Positions 17,551 to 25,169 of a stretch of 64,000 nucleotides of DNA are shown here, one piece after another. The notes under the pieces were generated by a model that was not told the origin of the DNA, searched no databases, and worked only from the letters and a program-made list of their open reading frames with translations. The stretch is from DATBDE01 sp036270095 (GTDB lineage: Bacteria > Actinomycetota > Thermoleophilia > Solirubrobacterales > Solirubrobacteraceae). Within the stretch, counting starts at the first letter, position 1. Every line of letters begins with the position of its first letter. Both the position numbers and the translations under genes were made by a program. The DNA is taken from the NCBI GenBank assembly GCA_036270095.1, contig DATBDE010000048.1:10247-74246 (forward strand), read 5' to 3'.

Positions 17551-18108
17551 ATGACTACCGGCGACCAACCCCGACAGGCCGCCATCGACGCCACGCTCGA
17601 CCTCATCGCCGAGCGCGGCGTGCCCGGCCTGACCACCGACGCGGTGGCCGAGCGCGCCGGCATCAGCAAGGCGACGATGTACCGCCGCTGGCGCTCCAAG
17701 GAGGAGCTCATGCTCGACGCCGTGGCCTCGCTCGTGGGCGAGATCGCGGTGCCCGACACCGCCTCGTTTGCAGGCGACGTGCGCGCGCTGCTGCGCAACG
17801 CGGTCAAGCTCTACGCCGACGACCGTCCGAGCCAGCTCTTCCCGCACCTCGTGGGGGAGATGGCGCGCAACCCGGCGCTGGCCGACGCCGTGCGCTCGGG
17901 TTTCCTGGCCCAGCGGCGCAGCGCGCTGTGCGCGATCGTCGAGCGCGCCCGCGCGCGCGGCGAGCTGCGGCCCGAGGTCGACACCGAGCTGTGCCTCGAC
18001 CTCTTCGCGGGCGTCATCTACTACCGCTTCCTGATCACCGGCGGGCCGCTCACGCGGCGCGTCGCCGACGACCTCGCCGACGTGATCGTGCGGGGCGTAG
18101 CCACCTAG
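17551..18108 (+). CDS. TetR/AcrR family transcriptional regulator
   Basis: A 185-residue regulator. An N-terminal helix-turn-helix (about 10-55) with the family pattern TTDAVAERAGISKATMYRRWRSKEEL is followed by a ligand-binding helical domain of the TetR_C type with DLFAGVIYYRFLITGGPL near the end. A palindromic operator sits immediately upstream, consistent with autoregulation. The next gene, an MBL-fold hydrolase, follows after 9 bases with its own SD and is likely in the same operon, making it or its substrate a candidate for the regulated function. Confidence 0.88.
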   Translation: MTTGDQPRQAAIDATLDLIAERGVPGLTTDAVAERAGISKATMYRRWRSKEELMLDAVASLVGEIAVPDTASFAGDVRALLRNAVKLYADDRPSQLFPHLVGEMARNPALADAVRSGFLAQRRSALCAIVERARARGELRPEVDTELCLDLFAGVIYYRFLITGGPLTRRVADDLADVIVRGVAT

Positions 18109-18117
18109 GAGGGCACG

Positions 18118-18936
18118 ATGCGCATCCACCCGATCCAGACCGGGACCGTCGCCGTCAAGGAGCGCCAGCGGGCGGGCAAGGGGCCGGGGCCGGCGCGGCT
18201 CCTTGCGACGCTGGCCGACCGGGACTTCACCGAGCCGCTGCCGATCCTGGCCTGGCTCGTCGAGCACCCCGACGGGCTCATCCTCGTCGACAGCGGCGAG
18301 ACCGCGCGGGTGATGGAGCCGGGCTACTTCCCGGGCTGGAACCCGTACTTCAAGCGCAGCGTGCGCATGGCGGTCCAGCCCGAGGACGAGATCGGCCCGC
18401 AGCTGCGGGAGCTCGGCTTCGACCCCGCCGACGTGCGCCACGTCGTGCTCACCCACCTGCACACCGACCACGCCGGCGGCCTGCACCACTTCCCGGCCAG
18501 CGCGGTCCACGCGTCGCGCGACGAGCTCGCGCTCGCCACCGGGCGGCTGGGCAAGGTCTACGGCTACCTGCCCCACCGCTGGCCCGAGTGGCTGCAGCCG
18601 CGCCCGGTCGACTTCGACGGCCCCGCCTTCGGCCCGTTCGCGGCCAGCCACGCGCTGGCCGACGGCGTGACCCTGCTGCCGACCGCGGGCCACACGCCCG
18701 GCCATCTCTCCGTCGCGGTCCGCAACGGCGACGGGCTCGTGCTGCTGGCCGGCGACACCTCCTACACGGAGGCGCTCATGCACGCGGGCACCGTGGACGG
18801 CGTCACGACCGACCCCGGCGTCTACCGGGAGACCACCGGGCGCATCCAGGCCCTCGTGCGCTCGGAGCCGGTCGTGTACCTGCCGACGCACGACCCCGAC
18901 TCGATCAGCCGGCTGGCGGCAGCGACCCGCGAGTAG
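18118..18936 (+). CDS. MBL-fold hydrolase, N-acyl homoserine lactonase type
   Basis: A 272-residue metallo-beta-lactamase-fold enzyme. Metal ligands are visible: HLHTDH at 113-118 (H, H, D, H), GHTPGH at about 196-201, Asp in GDTSYT at about 216, and the terminal His in PTHDPDS at about 258. The two-zinc, AiiA-like layout and length suggest hydrolysis of a lactone or ester. An AHL substrate is only a family-level guess because this organism is not known to use AHLs. AGGAGG lies 6 bases before the ATG. It is likely controlled by the adjacent TetR protein. Confidence 0.8.
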   Translation: MRIHPIQTGTVAVKERQRAGKGPGPARLLATLADRDFTEPLPILAWLVEHPDGLILVDSGETARVMEPGYFPGWNPYFKRSVRMAVQPEDEIGPQLRELGFDPADVRHVVLTHLHTDHAGGLHHFPASAVHASRDELALATGRLGKVYGYLPHRWPEWLQPRPVDFDGPAFGPFAASHALADGVTLLPTAGHTPGHLSVAVRNGDGLVLLAGDTSYTEALMHAGTVDGVTTDPGVYRETTGRIQALVRSEPVVYLPTHDPDSISRLAAATRE

Positions 18937-18947
18937 CCTCCCGCGCC

Positions 18948-19691
18948 ATGCTCATCCGCCCCGTGCAGGACGGCACGCTGGCCATCGGCCAGCTCTCGCA
19001 CGCCTGGCTGGCCGGGCAGCTGGCGCGGGGGTGGGGCAACGAGCGCTTCGGGGGCGTGGAGCCGCGCGAGGACGTGGCCCTGGGCGCCGAGCAGCACGAC
19101 GTGGGCTGGGCGCTGTTCGACCTCGCGCCGCGTTGGAACCCCGACACGGGCCTGCCGCGCAGCTTCCTCGAGCTCACCGTCGACGACCATGTGCAGATCT
19201 GGGGCGATGCCCCCACGCATCTGATGACCACGAGCCTGCACGCCGCCCTCGTGCTCTCGATGCACGGCGCGGCGCTGTCGGAGGCGCGCAAGGCCCGCGA
19301 CGCCGACGCGGCCGCCAAGCTGCAGGAGCACATCGACACCGAGCACGCGCGCCAGACGGCGCTGCGCGACAGGCTCGGTTTGGCGGTGGAGCAGGCCGAG
19401 CGCACGCGCCGCCAGATGTGGACCTGGGACGGGCTGTCGCTGGCCCTGTGCCACGGCTGGGACCCGTTCGTCGCGCGGCACGTGCCCGACGCCGACGGCG
19501 AGCTCATCGACGTCGCGCTCGACCTGAAGGCGGGCACGGTGGATCCGTGGCCGTTCTCGACCTCCACGCTCGAAGTCGTGTGCGAGGCGCGTCGCCTGGC
19601 CGTGCGCTACGCGACCGAGCAGGACATGCACGCGGGCTACCGCGCTGCCCCGGTCGAGACGCTCAGGTTCGCGCTCGCCCCCGCAGCGTGA
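18948..19691 (+). CDS. DUF3891 family protein
   Basis: A 247-residue protein matching DUF3891: it begins MLIRPVQDGTLAIGQLSHAWLAGQLARGWG, then EQHDVGW and TWDGLSLALCHGW. Conserved His, Asp and Trp residues around these motifs suggest an HD-like or metal-binding helical fold, but activity is unknown. TAGCCT (18934-18939), which includes the stop codon of the preceding gene, lies 8 bases before the ATG and no SD is visible, so a leaderless promoter inside the intergenic spacer is likely. The 3' end overlaps convergent uppP by 29 bases. Confidence 0.75.
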   Translation: MLIRPVQDGTLAIGQLSHAWLAGQLARGWGNERFGGVEPREDVALGAEQHDVGWALFDLAPRWNPDTGLPRSFLELTVDDHVQIWGDAPTHLMTTSLHAALVLSMHGAALSEARKARDADAAAKLQEHIDTEHARQTALRDRLGLAVEQAERTRRQMWTWDGLSLALCHGWDPFVARHVPDADGELIDVALDLKAGTVDPWPFSTSTLEVVCEARRLAVRYATEQDMHAGYRAAPVETLRFALAPAA

Positions 19692-20463
19692 CCAGCGCCG
19701 CGAGCGCCAGGCGGTAGAGCGCGTAGGGCGCGAGCGAGCGGTCGCGCTCGACCTGCTGGATCAGCCATGTCGAGCCCAGGGTGGAGACGAACGCCGAGGC
19801 CGTGCCGGCCACGAAGGCGCGGCGCAGCGGGCGCGGCACGCCGCGGCGGGCCAGCCGGGCGCCCTTCAGCGCCGTCGCCCCGAGGATGATCGGCAGCGCG
19901 ACATGGCGCGAGAGCGCGTTGGCGTCCCCGCGCGTGAACCCGCGCGCCCGCGCGGCGGCGAGGGTGGCGCCGTTGCGCGAGACGCCGGGCATCAGCGCGC
20001 AGGCCTGGGCCAGCCCGAGCAGCAGGGCGTCGAGCGCGTCGGCGTCGTCGCGGTGGCGGCGCTGGGGGGCACGGTCGGCCGCGAGCATGGCCAGCGACCC
20101 GACGGCCAGGCCGGCGGCGATCGTGGGCGGCGTGCCCAGGTGCTCCTCGATCGGGCGCTCGAAGCGCTTGCCCACGAACGCCGGGGGCGCGAAGGAGAGC
20201 GCGATCAGCTCGAGGCGGCGCAGGCTGACGCCGGGGATCTCGTGGCGCAGCGCGATCAGCAGGGCCGCGGCCGTGCCGGCGTGCAGCGCGACCTCGAAGG
20301 CCTTGCGCAGCTCGGGGTCGAGCTCGGCGTAGGGCCAGCCCAGCAGCCAGGGGACGAGCGTGATGTGGGCCGACGAGGAGACCGGAAGCAGCTCGGCCGG
20401 CCCGTGCAGCAGGCCGAGCGCAACCGCGTGCCGGAGCGGGAGCGCCTCAGCCGGTGGAGGCAT
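19663..20463 (-). CDS. uppP: Undecaprenyl-diphosphatase UppP/BacA
   Basis: A 266-residue polytopic membrane phosphatase that recycles undecaprenyl diphosphate to the monophosphate carrier used for peptidoglycan and surface polysaccharides. Both family motifs are present: the first as ELLPVSSSAH (about 24-33) and the second as MPGVSRNGAT (about 163-172). The Glu, Ser and Arg of the catalytic centre are retained. About seven to eight hydrophobic helices. It overlaps the upstream DedA gene by 17 bases, indicating co-expression, and lies beside the polysaccharide locus that consumes the carrier. Confidence 0.85.
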   Translation of the reverse strand: MPPPAEALPLRHAVALGLLHGPAELLPVSSSAHITLVPWLLGWPYAELDPELRKAFEVALHAGTAAALLIALRHEIPGVSLRRLELIALSFAPPAFVGKRFERPIEEHLGTPPTIAAGLAVGSLAMLAADRAPQRRHRDDADALDALLLGLAQACALMPGVSRNGATLAAARARGFTRGDANALSRHVALPIILGATALKGARLARRGVPRPLRRAFVAGTASAFVSTLGSTWLIQQVERDRSLAPYALYRLALAALVTLRGRART

Positions 20464-21100
20464 CGGTCGCCGGCTCGGTCCGCCCGCGGCGGCGCCACCA
20501 GCGCACGACGAGGTAGACGATGCCCACGACGATGGCGGCGGCCACGGCGTAGTCGACGTAGCTGAGCGCGTCCTTCCACTTGTGCCACCGGCCGCCGACC
20601 TGCTCGCCGATGAACGCGAGCAGGAACACCCATGGGATGCAGCCCAGCAGGGTGGCGATGGTGAAGCGCCAGAACGGCATCCGCGCCGCCCCGGCGGGCA
20701 GCGAGATGAAGGTACGAACGATCGGGAGCATGCGACTGAAGAACACCGCCCACACGCCCCAGCGCTCAAACCAGCGGTCGGCTCGGTCGAGGCTCGACTT
20801 GCGGATGTGCAGCCACTTGCCGTGCTTCTCCAGCACCTCACCGCGCCCGAAGTAGCCCACCGCGTAGGCGATCCACGAGCCCACGAGGTTGCCCGCCACC
20901 CCGACCGCGGTCACCGCCAGCAAGGAGAAGTCGCCCTCGCTGACGTTGAAGCCGGCGAAGAGCATGGTCGCCTCCGACGGGATCGGGATGCACGCGCTCT
21001 CCGCCGTCATCAGGGCGAAGATGCCGGGCAGGCCGAGGTCGCGGACCACATCGGTCGCCCAGTTGGCAACCGTGTCCGTGATGGAGGCAACGACGAACAC
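20447..21100 (-). CDS. DedA family membrane protein
   Basis: A 217-residue DedA/SNARE-associated (VTT-fold) protein with five to six hydrophobic helices. Family motifs include E-S-x-x-I-P-I-P-S-E (here ESACIPIPSEATMLFAG) and the Arg-rich FSRMLPIVRTFISLPAG. Some DedA-family proteins translocate undecaprenyl phosphate across the membrane; together with the overlapping uppP this gives a coherent carrier-recycling pair: dephosphorylate, then flip. The specific substrate here is inferred. The GTG start lies 10 bases after a TACCCT box that overlaps the promoter of the divergent aminotransferase. Confidence 0.85.
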   Translation of the reverse strand: MFVVASITDTVANWATDVVRDLGLPGIFALMTAESACIPIPSEATMLFAGFNVSEGDFSLLAVTAVGVAGNLVGSWIAYAVGYFGRGEVLEKHGKWLHIRKSSLDRADRWFERWGVWAVFFSRMLPIVRTFISLPAGAARMPFWRFTIATLLGCIPWVFLLAFIGEQVGGRWHKWKDALSYVDYAVAAAIVVGIVYLVVRWWRRRGRTEPATDASTG

Positions 21101-21109
21101 GAGCCGCTC

Positions 21110-21116
21110 TAGGGTA
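21110..21116. promoter_or_regulatory. Overlapping divergent -10 elements (DedA / aminotransferase)
   Basis: TAGGGTA contains TAGGGT reading right (10 bases before TTG 21126) and TACCCT reading left (10 bases before the DedA GTG). The two start codons are only 25 bases apart, so the two promoters must overlap and probably exclude one another. Confidence 0.35.
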
Positions 21117-21125
21117 GTGCGCGCC

Positions 21126-22220
21126 TTGCCGGTCTCCCTGTTCGATACCGCAACGCCCCTGGAGCCGCTGCGCGAGCGCCTGCACGCTGCGGCGGCTCAG
21201 GTGCTCGACTCGGGCCGCTACATCCTCGGCCCCGAGGTGGCCGCGTTCGAGCGCGAGCTCGCCGACCACCTAGGCGTGCGCCACGTCGTCGGTGTGGCCA
21301 ACGGCACCGACGCGCTCAGCCTCGCGCTCATGGGCATGGGGGTCGGGCCGGGCGACGACGTGGTGGTGCCGTCGTTCACCTTCTACGCCTCGGTGGAGGC
21401 GATCGCCGACCTCGGCGCGCGGCCGGTGTTCTGCGACGTCGACCCCGACACGGCGTGCGTGACGCCGCAGGCCGTGTCGGCCGCGCTGACCGCGGACACG
21501 AAGGCGGTGGTGACCGTCGACCTGTTCGGCAACGTCGCCCCCAACGCGGAGATCGAGGCGCTCGGGGTGCCCGTGCTCGAGGACGCGGCCCAGGCGATCG
21601 GCGGCAGCCGCAACGGCCGGGCCGCGGGGAGCTTCGGCATCGCGGCGACGCTCTCGTTCTTCCCGTCCAAGAACCTGGGGGCGTTCGGCGACGCCGGCGC
21701 CGTTGCCACCGACGACGACGCGATGGCCGAGCGGGTGCGCATGCTGCGCTTCCACGGCTCGCGCGACAAGCGGACGTTCGAGCTCGTCGGACGCAACTCG
21801 CGCCTGGACGAGCTGCAGGCGGCGCTCCTGCGCGTGCAGCTGCCCGAGCTCGACGGCTGGGCGGCGGCGCGGCGCGCGGTGGCGCGGGAATACGCCGAGG
21901 CGGGACTGGGGGAGCTGGTGGCGCTGCCGGAGCCGGTCGCGGGAGCCGAGCCCGCCTGGCACCTGTACGTCGTGCGCTCGGCGCAGGCCGAGGCGCTCGA
22001 GGCGGCGCTGAACGCCGCCGGGATCGGGGCGCGGCGGTACTACACGGTGCCGGTCCACCGTCAGCCCGCGATGGCCGGGGTGGCGCCCGGGCTCGAGCTT
22101 CCCATGACCGACGAGCTGGCCCGCACCAACCTCGCGCTGCCCATGAGCCCGGCCCTGCGGGCCGACCAGGTGGCCGAAGTCGTTGCGTCGGTGAGAGCGT
22201 GCGCGTCTGGGTCGACCTGA
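21126..22220 (+). CDS. DegT/DnrJ/EryC1/StrS sugar aminotransferase
   Basis: A PLP-dependent aminotransferase of about 364 residues acting on nucleotide keto-sugars. Motifs: SGRYILGPEVAAFE, GVANGTDALSLAL, DDVVVPSFTF, EDAAQAIGG (Asp and Gln for PLP), SFFPSKNLGAFGDAG with the Schiff-base lysine, and YYTVPVH near the C-terminus. It is the first gene of the polysaccharide locus and would aminate the product of the PglF/WbpM-type dehydratase two genes on. TTG 21126 fits an AGGGT about 10 bases upstream; GTG 21117 is an in-frame alternative. Overlaps the next gene by 22 bases. Confidence 0.9.
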   Translation: MPVSLFDTATPLEPLRERLHAAAAQVLDSGRYILGPEVAAFERELADHLGVRHVVGVANGTDALSLALMGMGVGPGDDVVVPSFTFYASVEAIADLGARPVFCDVDPDTACVTPQAVSAALTADTKAVVTVDLFGNVAPNAEIEALGVPVLEDAAQAIGGSRNGRAAGSFGIAATLSFFPSKNLGAFGDAGAVATDDDAMAERVRMLRFHGSRDKRTFELVGRNSRLDELQAALLRVQLPELDGWAAARRAVAREYAEAGLGELVALPEPVAGAEPAWHLYVVRSAQAEALEAALNAAGIGARRYYTVPVHRQPAMAGVAPGLELPMTDELARTNLALPMSPALRADQVAEVVASVRACASGST

Positions 22221-23212
22221 CCAACTCGCCGCACGTCCTCGTCCTCCGTCCGGTTATCGCCGCGCTGCGCGCGCGGGGCTTCGAGGTGGAGGTGACGGCG
22301 CGGGACTTCGCCCAGACGCTGGCGCTCTGCCGGCGTTTCGGGATCGTGCACACGCCGATCGGCGCGCACGCCGGCCGCGGCGTCGTGGGCAAGGCGGTCG
22401 GCCTGGTGCGGCGATCGGCGGCGCTGCGGCGCTGGGCCCGCGGGCGACCGCCGTTCGACCTCGCCCTCGGCCACGGGTCCAACGACGTCACCGTGGCGGC
22501 GGCCGAGCTGCGCGTCCCCTCGTCCACGATGTTCGACTACGAGTGGGCCACGCTGCAGCACCAGGTCAACTGCCGCCTGGCCCGCGCCGTGGTCGTCCCT
22601 GAGGCCATCCCGCCCGAGCGGCTGCGCCGCTACGGCGCCACCCACAAGCTGCAGCGCTATCCGGGGCTGAAGGAGGAGTACTACCTGGCCGACTTCCAGC
22701 CCGACCCCGCCGTGCTGGGCGAGCTCGGGGTCGACCGCGGCGCCCCGCTGGCCGTCGTGCGCACGCCGCCGGCGGTCTCGCTCTACCACCGGTTCGAGAA
22801 CTCCCTGTTCGCGGGCGTGCTCGAGCGCCTGCGGGGCGAGCAGACCGTGGTGCTGCCGCGGACGCCCGAGCAGGGGGCCGAGCTGCGCGCCGCCGGGGGC
22901 TTCATCGTGCCCCGGGCCGCGATCGACGCGCAGTCGCTGATCGCCTTCGCCGACGTGGTCATCTCCGCCGGCGGCACGATGAACCGTGAGGCCGTGGCGC
23001 TGGGCACGCCCGTGTACACGGTGTTCGAGGGCCGGCCGGGGGCGGTGGACGAGCGCCTGCTCGCCGAGGGACGGCTGCGCCGGTTGGGCGCGGCCGACGA
23101 GGTCGTGCTGCGCAAGCGCCCCGAGGCCGACCGCCCGGCGCGCGTGCGTCGTGACCCGAGCCTGCTGGCCGATCTCCTGCTCTCGCCCGTCAACGACGGC
23201 TTTGGCGCCTAG
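22199..23212 (+). CDS. DUF354 family protein (GT-B / UDP-GlcNAc 2-epimerase-like)
   Basis: A 337-residue protein of the DUF354 family, starting VRVWVDLTNSPHVLVLRPVI and showing the C-terminal GGTMNREAVALGTPVY motif. The conserved G-G-T-x-x-x-E-A-A/V-x-x-G-x-P segment is like that of GT-B fold glycosyltransferases and UDP-GlcNAc 2-epimerases, so it probably binds a nucleotide sugar. Members occur in archaeal and bacterial glycan clusters but the reaction is not established. The gene is nested between the aminotransferase and dehydratase genes and overlaps the former, arguing for one pathway. Confidence 0.8.
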   Translation: MRVWVDLTNSPHVLVLRPVIAALRARGFEVEVTARDFAQTLALCRRFGIVHTPIGAHAGRGVVGKAVGLVRRSAALRRWARGRPPFDLALGHGSNDVTVAAAELRVPSSTMFDYEWATLQHQVNCRLARAVVVPEAIPPERLRRYGATHKLQRYPGLKEEYYLADFQPDPAVLGELGVDRGAPLAVVRTPPAVSLYHRFENSLFAGVLERLRGEQTVVLPRTPEQGAELRAAGGFIVPRAAIDAQSLIAFADVVISAGGTMNREAVALGTPVYTVFEGRPGAVDERLLAEGRLRRLGAADEVVLRKRPEADRPARVRRDPSLLADLLLSPVNDGFGA

Positions 23213-23215
23213 AAT
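23210..23215 (+). promoter_or_regulatory. -10 box of the nucleotide-sugar dehydratase gene
   Basis: TAGAAT, including the stop codon of the preceding gene, is followed by 8 bases (CGCGGGCC) and the ATG. No SD is present. This suggests an internal leaderless promoter within the polysaccharide operon. Confidence 0.45.
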
Positions 23216-23223
23216 CGCGGGCC

Positions 23224-25155
23224 ATGCGCCGACGGATTCCGTCCGCGGCCTTGCGCGTGCACCGCTACTCGCTCCCCCAGATCGTGGTGGACGGGCTACT
23301 GGTGGTGCTGGCATGGCACCTCGCCTTCACGCTCCGGTTCGACCAAGGCGTCCCGGCGCGCTACGACCGCCTGCTCGACTCCACCTACCTGCCGGTGCTG
23401 CTGGGCAGCCTGGTCCTGTTCTACCTCTTCGGGCTCTACCAGCGGCGCTGGAGCCTGCTCGGCCTGCGCGACTACGAGCAGGTCGTGCGCGCCGTCGTCG
23501 TCGCCGTGCTGGCGATGGTCGGCTACATCGTCCTGCTGCACCCGGTCGAGGTCACGGCGCGCGGCGGGGTCGGGCGGGCCGCTGTGTCGCCGCCCCTGGG
23601 CGTCATCGCCCTCTACTTCCTGCTGCTGCTCGCCTTCACTTGCGGCGCCCGCTTCGTCGTCCGCGCCGTGCTGGAGCGGCCGCTGCGCGGCTTCCGGGCC
23701 GGGCGCGACGCGCGCGACGTCCTCATCATCGGCGCCGGCGACGGCGGCCGCCTGGTCCTGCGCGAGATCCTGCGCAACCCGATGCTCAACTACCGGCCGG
23801 TGGGCTTCGCCGACGACGACCCCACCAAGCGCGGGCTGCGCATGGAGGGCGGGGTCAAGGTGCTCGGCGCCACCGACGACCTGCCGCGGATCCTCGAGGA
23901 GACCGGGACCGAGGAGGTCATCATCGCGATCCCGTCGGCGCCGGGCACGCTGCGGGCCCGCGTCGTCAGCGCGTGCCGCGACCGCGGCATCCCGGTGCGG
24001 ACGCTGCCGACCGTGTTCGAGCTCCTGCAGACCGGCGGGGCGATGGTGCGGCAGGTGCGCGAGGTGCGGGTCGAGGACGTGCTCGGGCGCGAGCCCGTGC
24101 GCATGGAGCTCGAGCGGGTGGGCGCCTACTTGTCCGGTCAGGTCGTGCTGGTGACCGGTGCGGGCGGCTCGATCGGCTCCGAGCTCTGCCGCCAGATCTC
24201 GCGTGTGGCGCCGCGGCGACTGATCCTGCTCGACCACGCCGAGGACAACCTGTTCGAGATCACGCGCGAGCTCGAGGAGGATCGCCACGTGCGCGTGGCC
24301 TCGTCGGTCCTGGCCGACTGCAAGGAGGAGGAGCGGATGCGGGAGGTGTTCGCCGAACACCGGCCCGACGTCGTCTTCCACGCCGCCGCCTACAAGCACG
24401 TCGCGCTGATGGAGTGGAACCCGGTCGAGGCGGTGCGCAACAACGCGCTCGCCACGCGGCTCATGACCCACGTGGCCGGCGAGGCCGGGGTCAAGCGCTT
24501 CGTGCTCGTCTCCACCGACAAGGCGGTCACGCCCAAGACGGTCATGGGCGCCTCCAAGGCGCTGGCCGAGTGGGGCTTGGAGGCGGCCAGCGGCCACTTC
24601 CCCAACACCCGCTTCGCCAGCGTGCGCTTCGGCAACGTGCTCGGCTCGTCGGGCTCGGTGGTGCCGATCTTCCGCCGCCAGATCGCGGCCGGCGGCCCGG
24701 TGACCGTGACCGACCCGCGCATGACCCGCTACTTCATGACCATCCCCGAGGCGGTCCAGCTCATCATCCGCGCCGGGTCGCTGGAGGCGACGCCCGGCCG
24801 CAGCGCCCTCTACGTGCTCGAGATGGGCGAGCCGGTCGGGATCATGGAGCTGGCCGAGCAGATGATCCGGCTCTCCGGGCTCGAGCCCGAGCGCGACATC
24901 GCCATCGAGGTGGTGGGCCGCCGCCCGGGCGAGAAGCTGCACGAGGAGCTGTTCAACCCGTATGAGCGGCCGCAGCCCACGCCGGCCGAGAAGATCCTCC
25001 TGGCCGGGTGCGCTCCGAGCGACCCCGAGTGGGTCGCCGGGGCCTTCGAGGAGGTCAACCTGCTCGTCCTCGAGGACGATGCCGCCGCCCTTGCTGCCAA
25101 GGTCTCCGCGCTGGCGTCCGCGCGAGCTGCGGATGCCGTACGGACCGCTCCCTAG
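23224..25155 (+). CDS. Membrane-bound UDP-sugar 4,6-dehydratase (CapD/PglF/WbpM type)
   Basis: A 643-residue polysaccharide biosynthesis protein. Four N-terminal transmembrane helices (about 15-160) are followed by a first Rossmann domain (VLIIGAGDGG, about 170-290) and a second, catalytic extended-SDR domain (about 300-600) with GAGGSIGSEL and HAAAYKHV. STDKAV and MGASK stand in place of the classical YxxxK, typical of UDP-HexNAc 4,6-dehydratases. The product, a 4-keto-6-deoxy sugar, would be the substrate of the adjacent DegT aminotransferase, giving an amino-deoxy-sugar such as a bacillosamine precursor. The exact sugar cannot be read from the sequence. Confidence 0.9.
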   Translation: MRRRIPSAALRVHRYSLPQIVVDGLLVVLAWHLAFTLRFDQGVPARYDRLLDSTYLPVLLGSLVLFYLFGLYQRRWSLLGLRDYEQVVRAVVVAVLAMVGYIVLLHPVEVTARGGVGRAAVSPPLGVIALYFLLLLAFTCGARFVVRAVLERPLRGFRAGRDARDVLIIGAGDGGRLVLREILRNPMLNYRPVGFADDDPTKRGLRMEGGVKVLGATDDLPRILEETGTEEVIIAIPSAPGTLRARVVSACRDRGIPVRTLPTVFELLQTGGAMVRQVREVRVEDVLGREPVRMELERVGAYLSGQVVLVTGAGGSIGSELCRQISRVAPRRLILLDHAEDNLFEITRELEEDRHVRVASSVLADCKEEERMREVFAEHRPDVVFHAAAYKHVALMEWNPVEAVRNNALATRLMTHVAGEAGVKRFVLVSTDKAVTPKTVMGASKALAEWGLEAASGHFPNTRFASVRFGNVLGSSGSVVPIFRRQIAAGGPVTVTDPRMTRYFMTIPEAVQLIIRAGSLEATPGRSALYVLEMGEPVGIMELAEQMIRLSGLEPERDIAIEVVGRRPGEKLHEELFNPYERPQPTPAEKILLAGCAPSDPEWVAGAFEEVNLLVLEDDAAALAAKVSALASARAADAVRTAP

Positions 25156-25169
25156 ACTAGGCCGGCTCC

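Noticed and set aside
18118..18936. Quorum-quenching AHL lactonase as a firm call.
   Set aside because: The metal-binding motifs fit the family, but no AHL signalling genes are near and substrate cannot be read from sequence.
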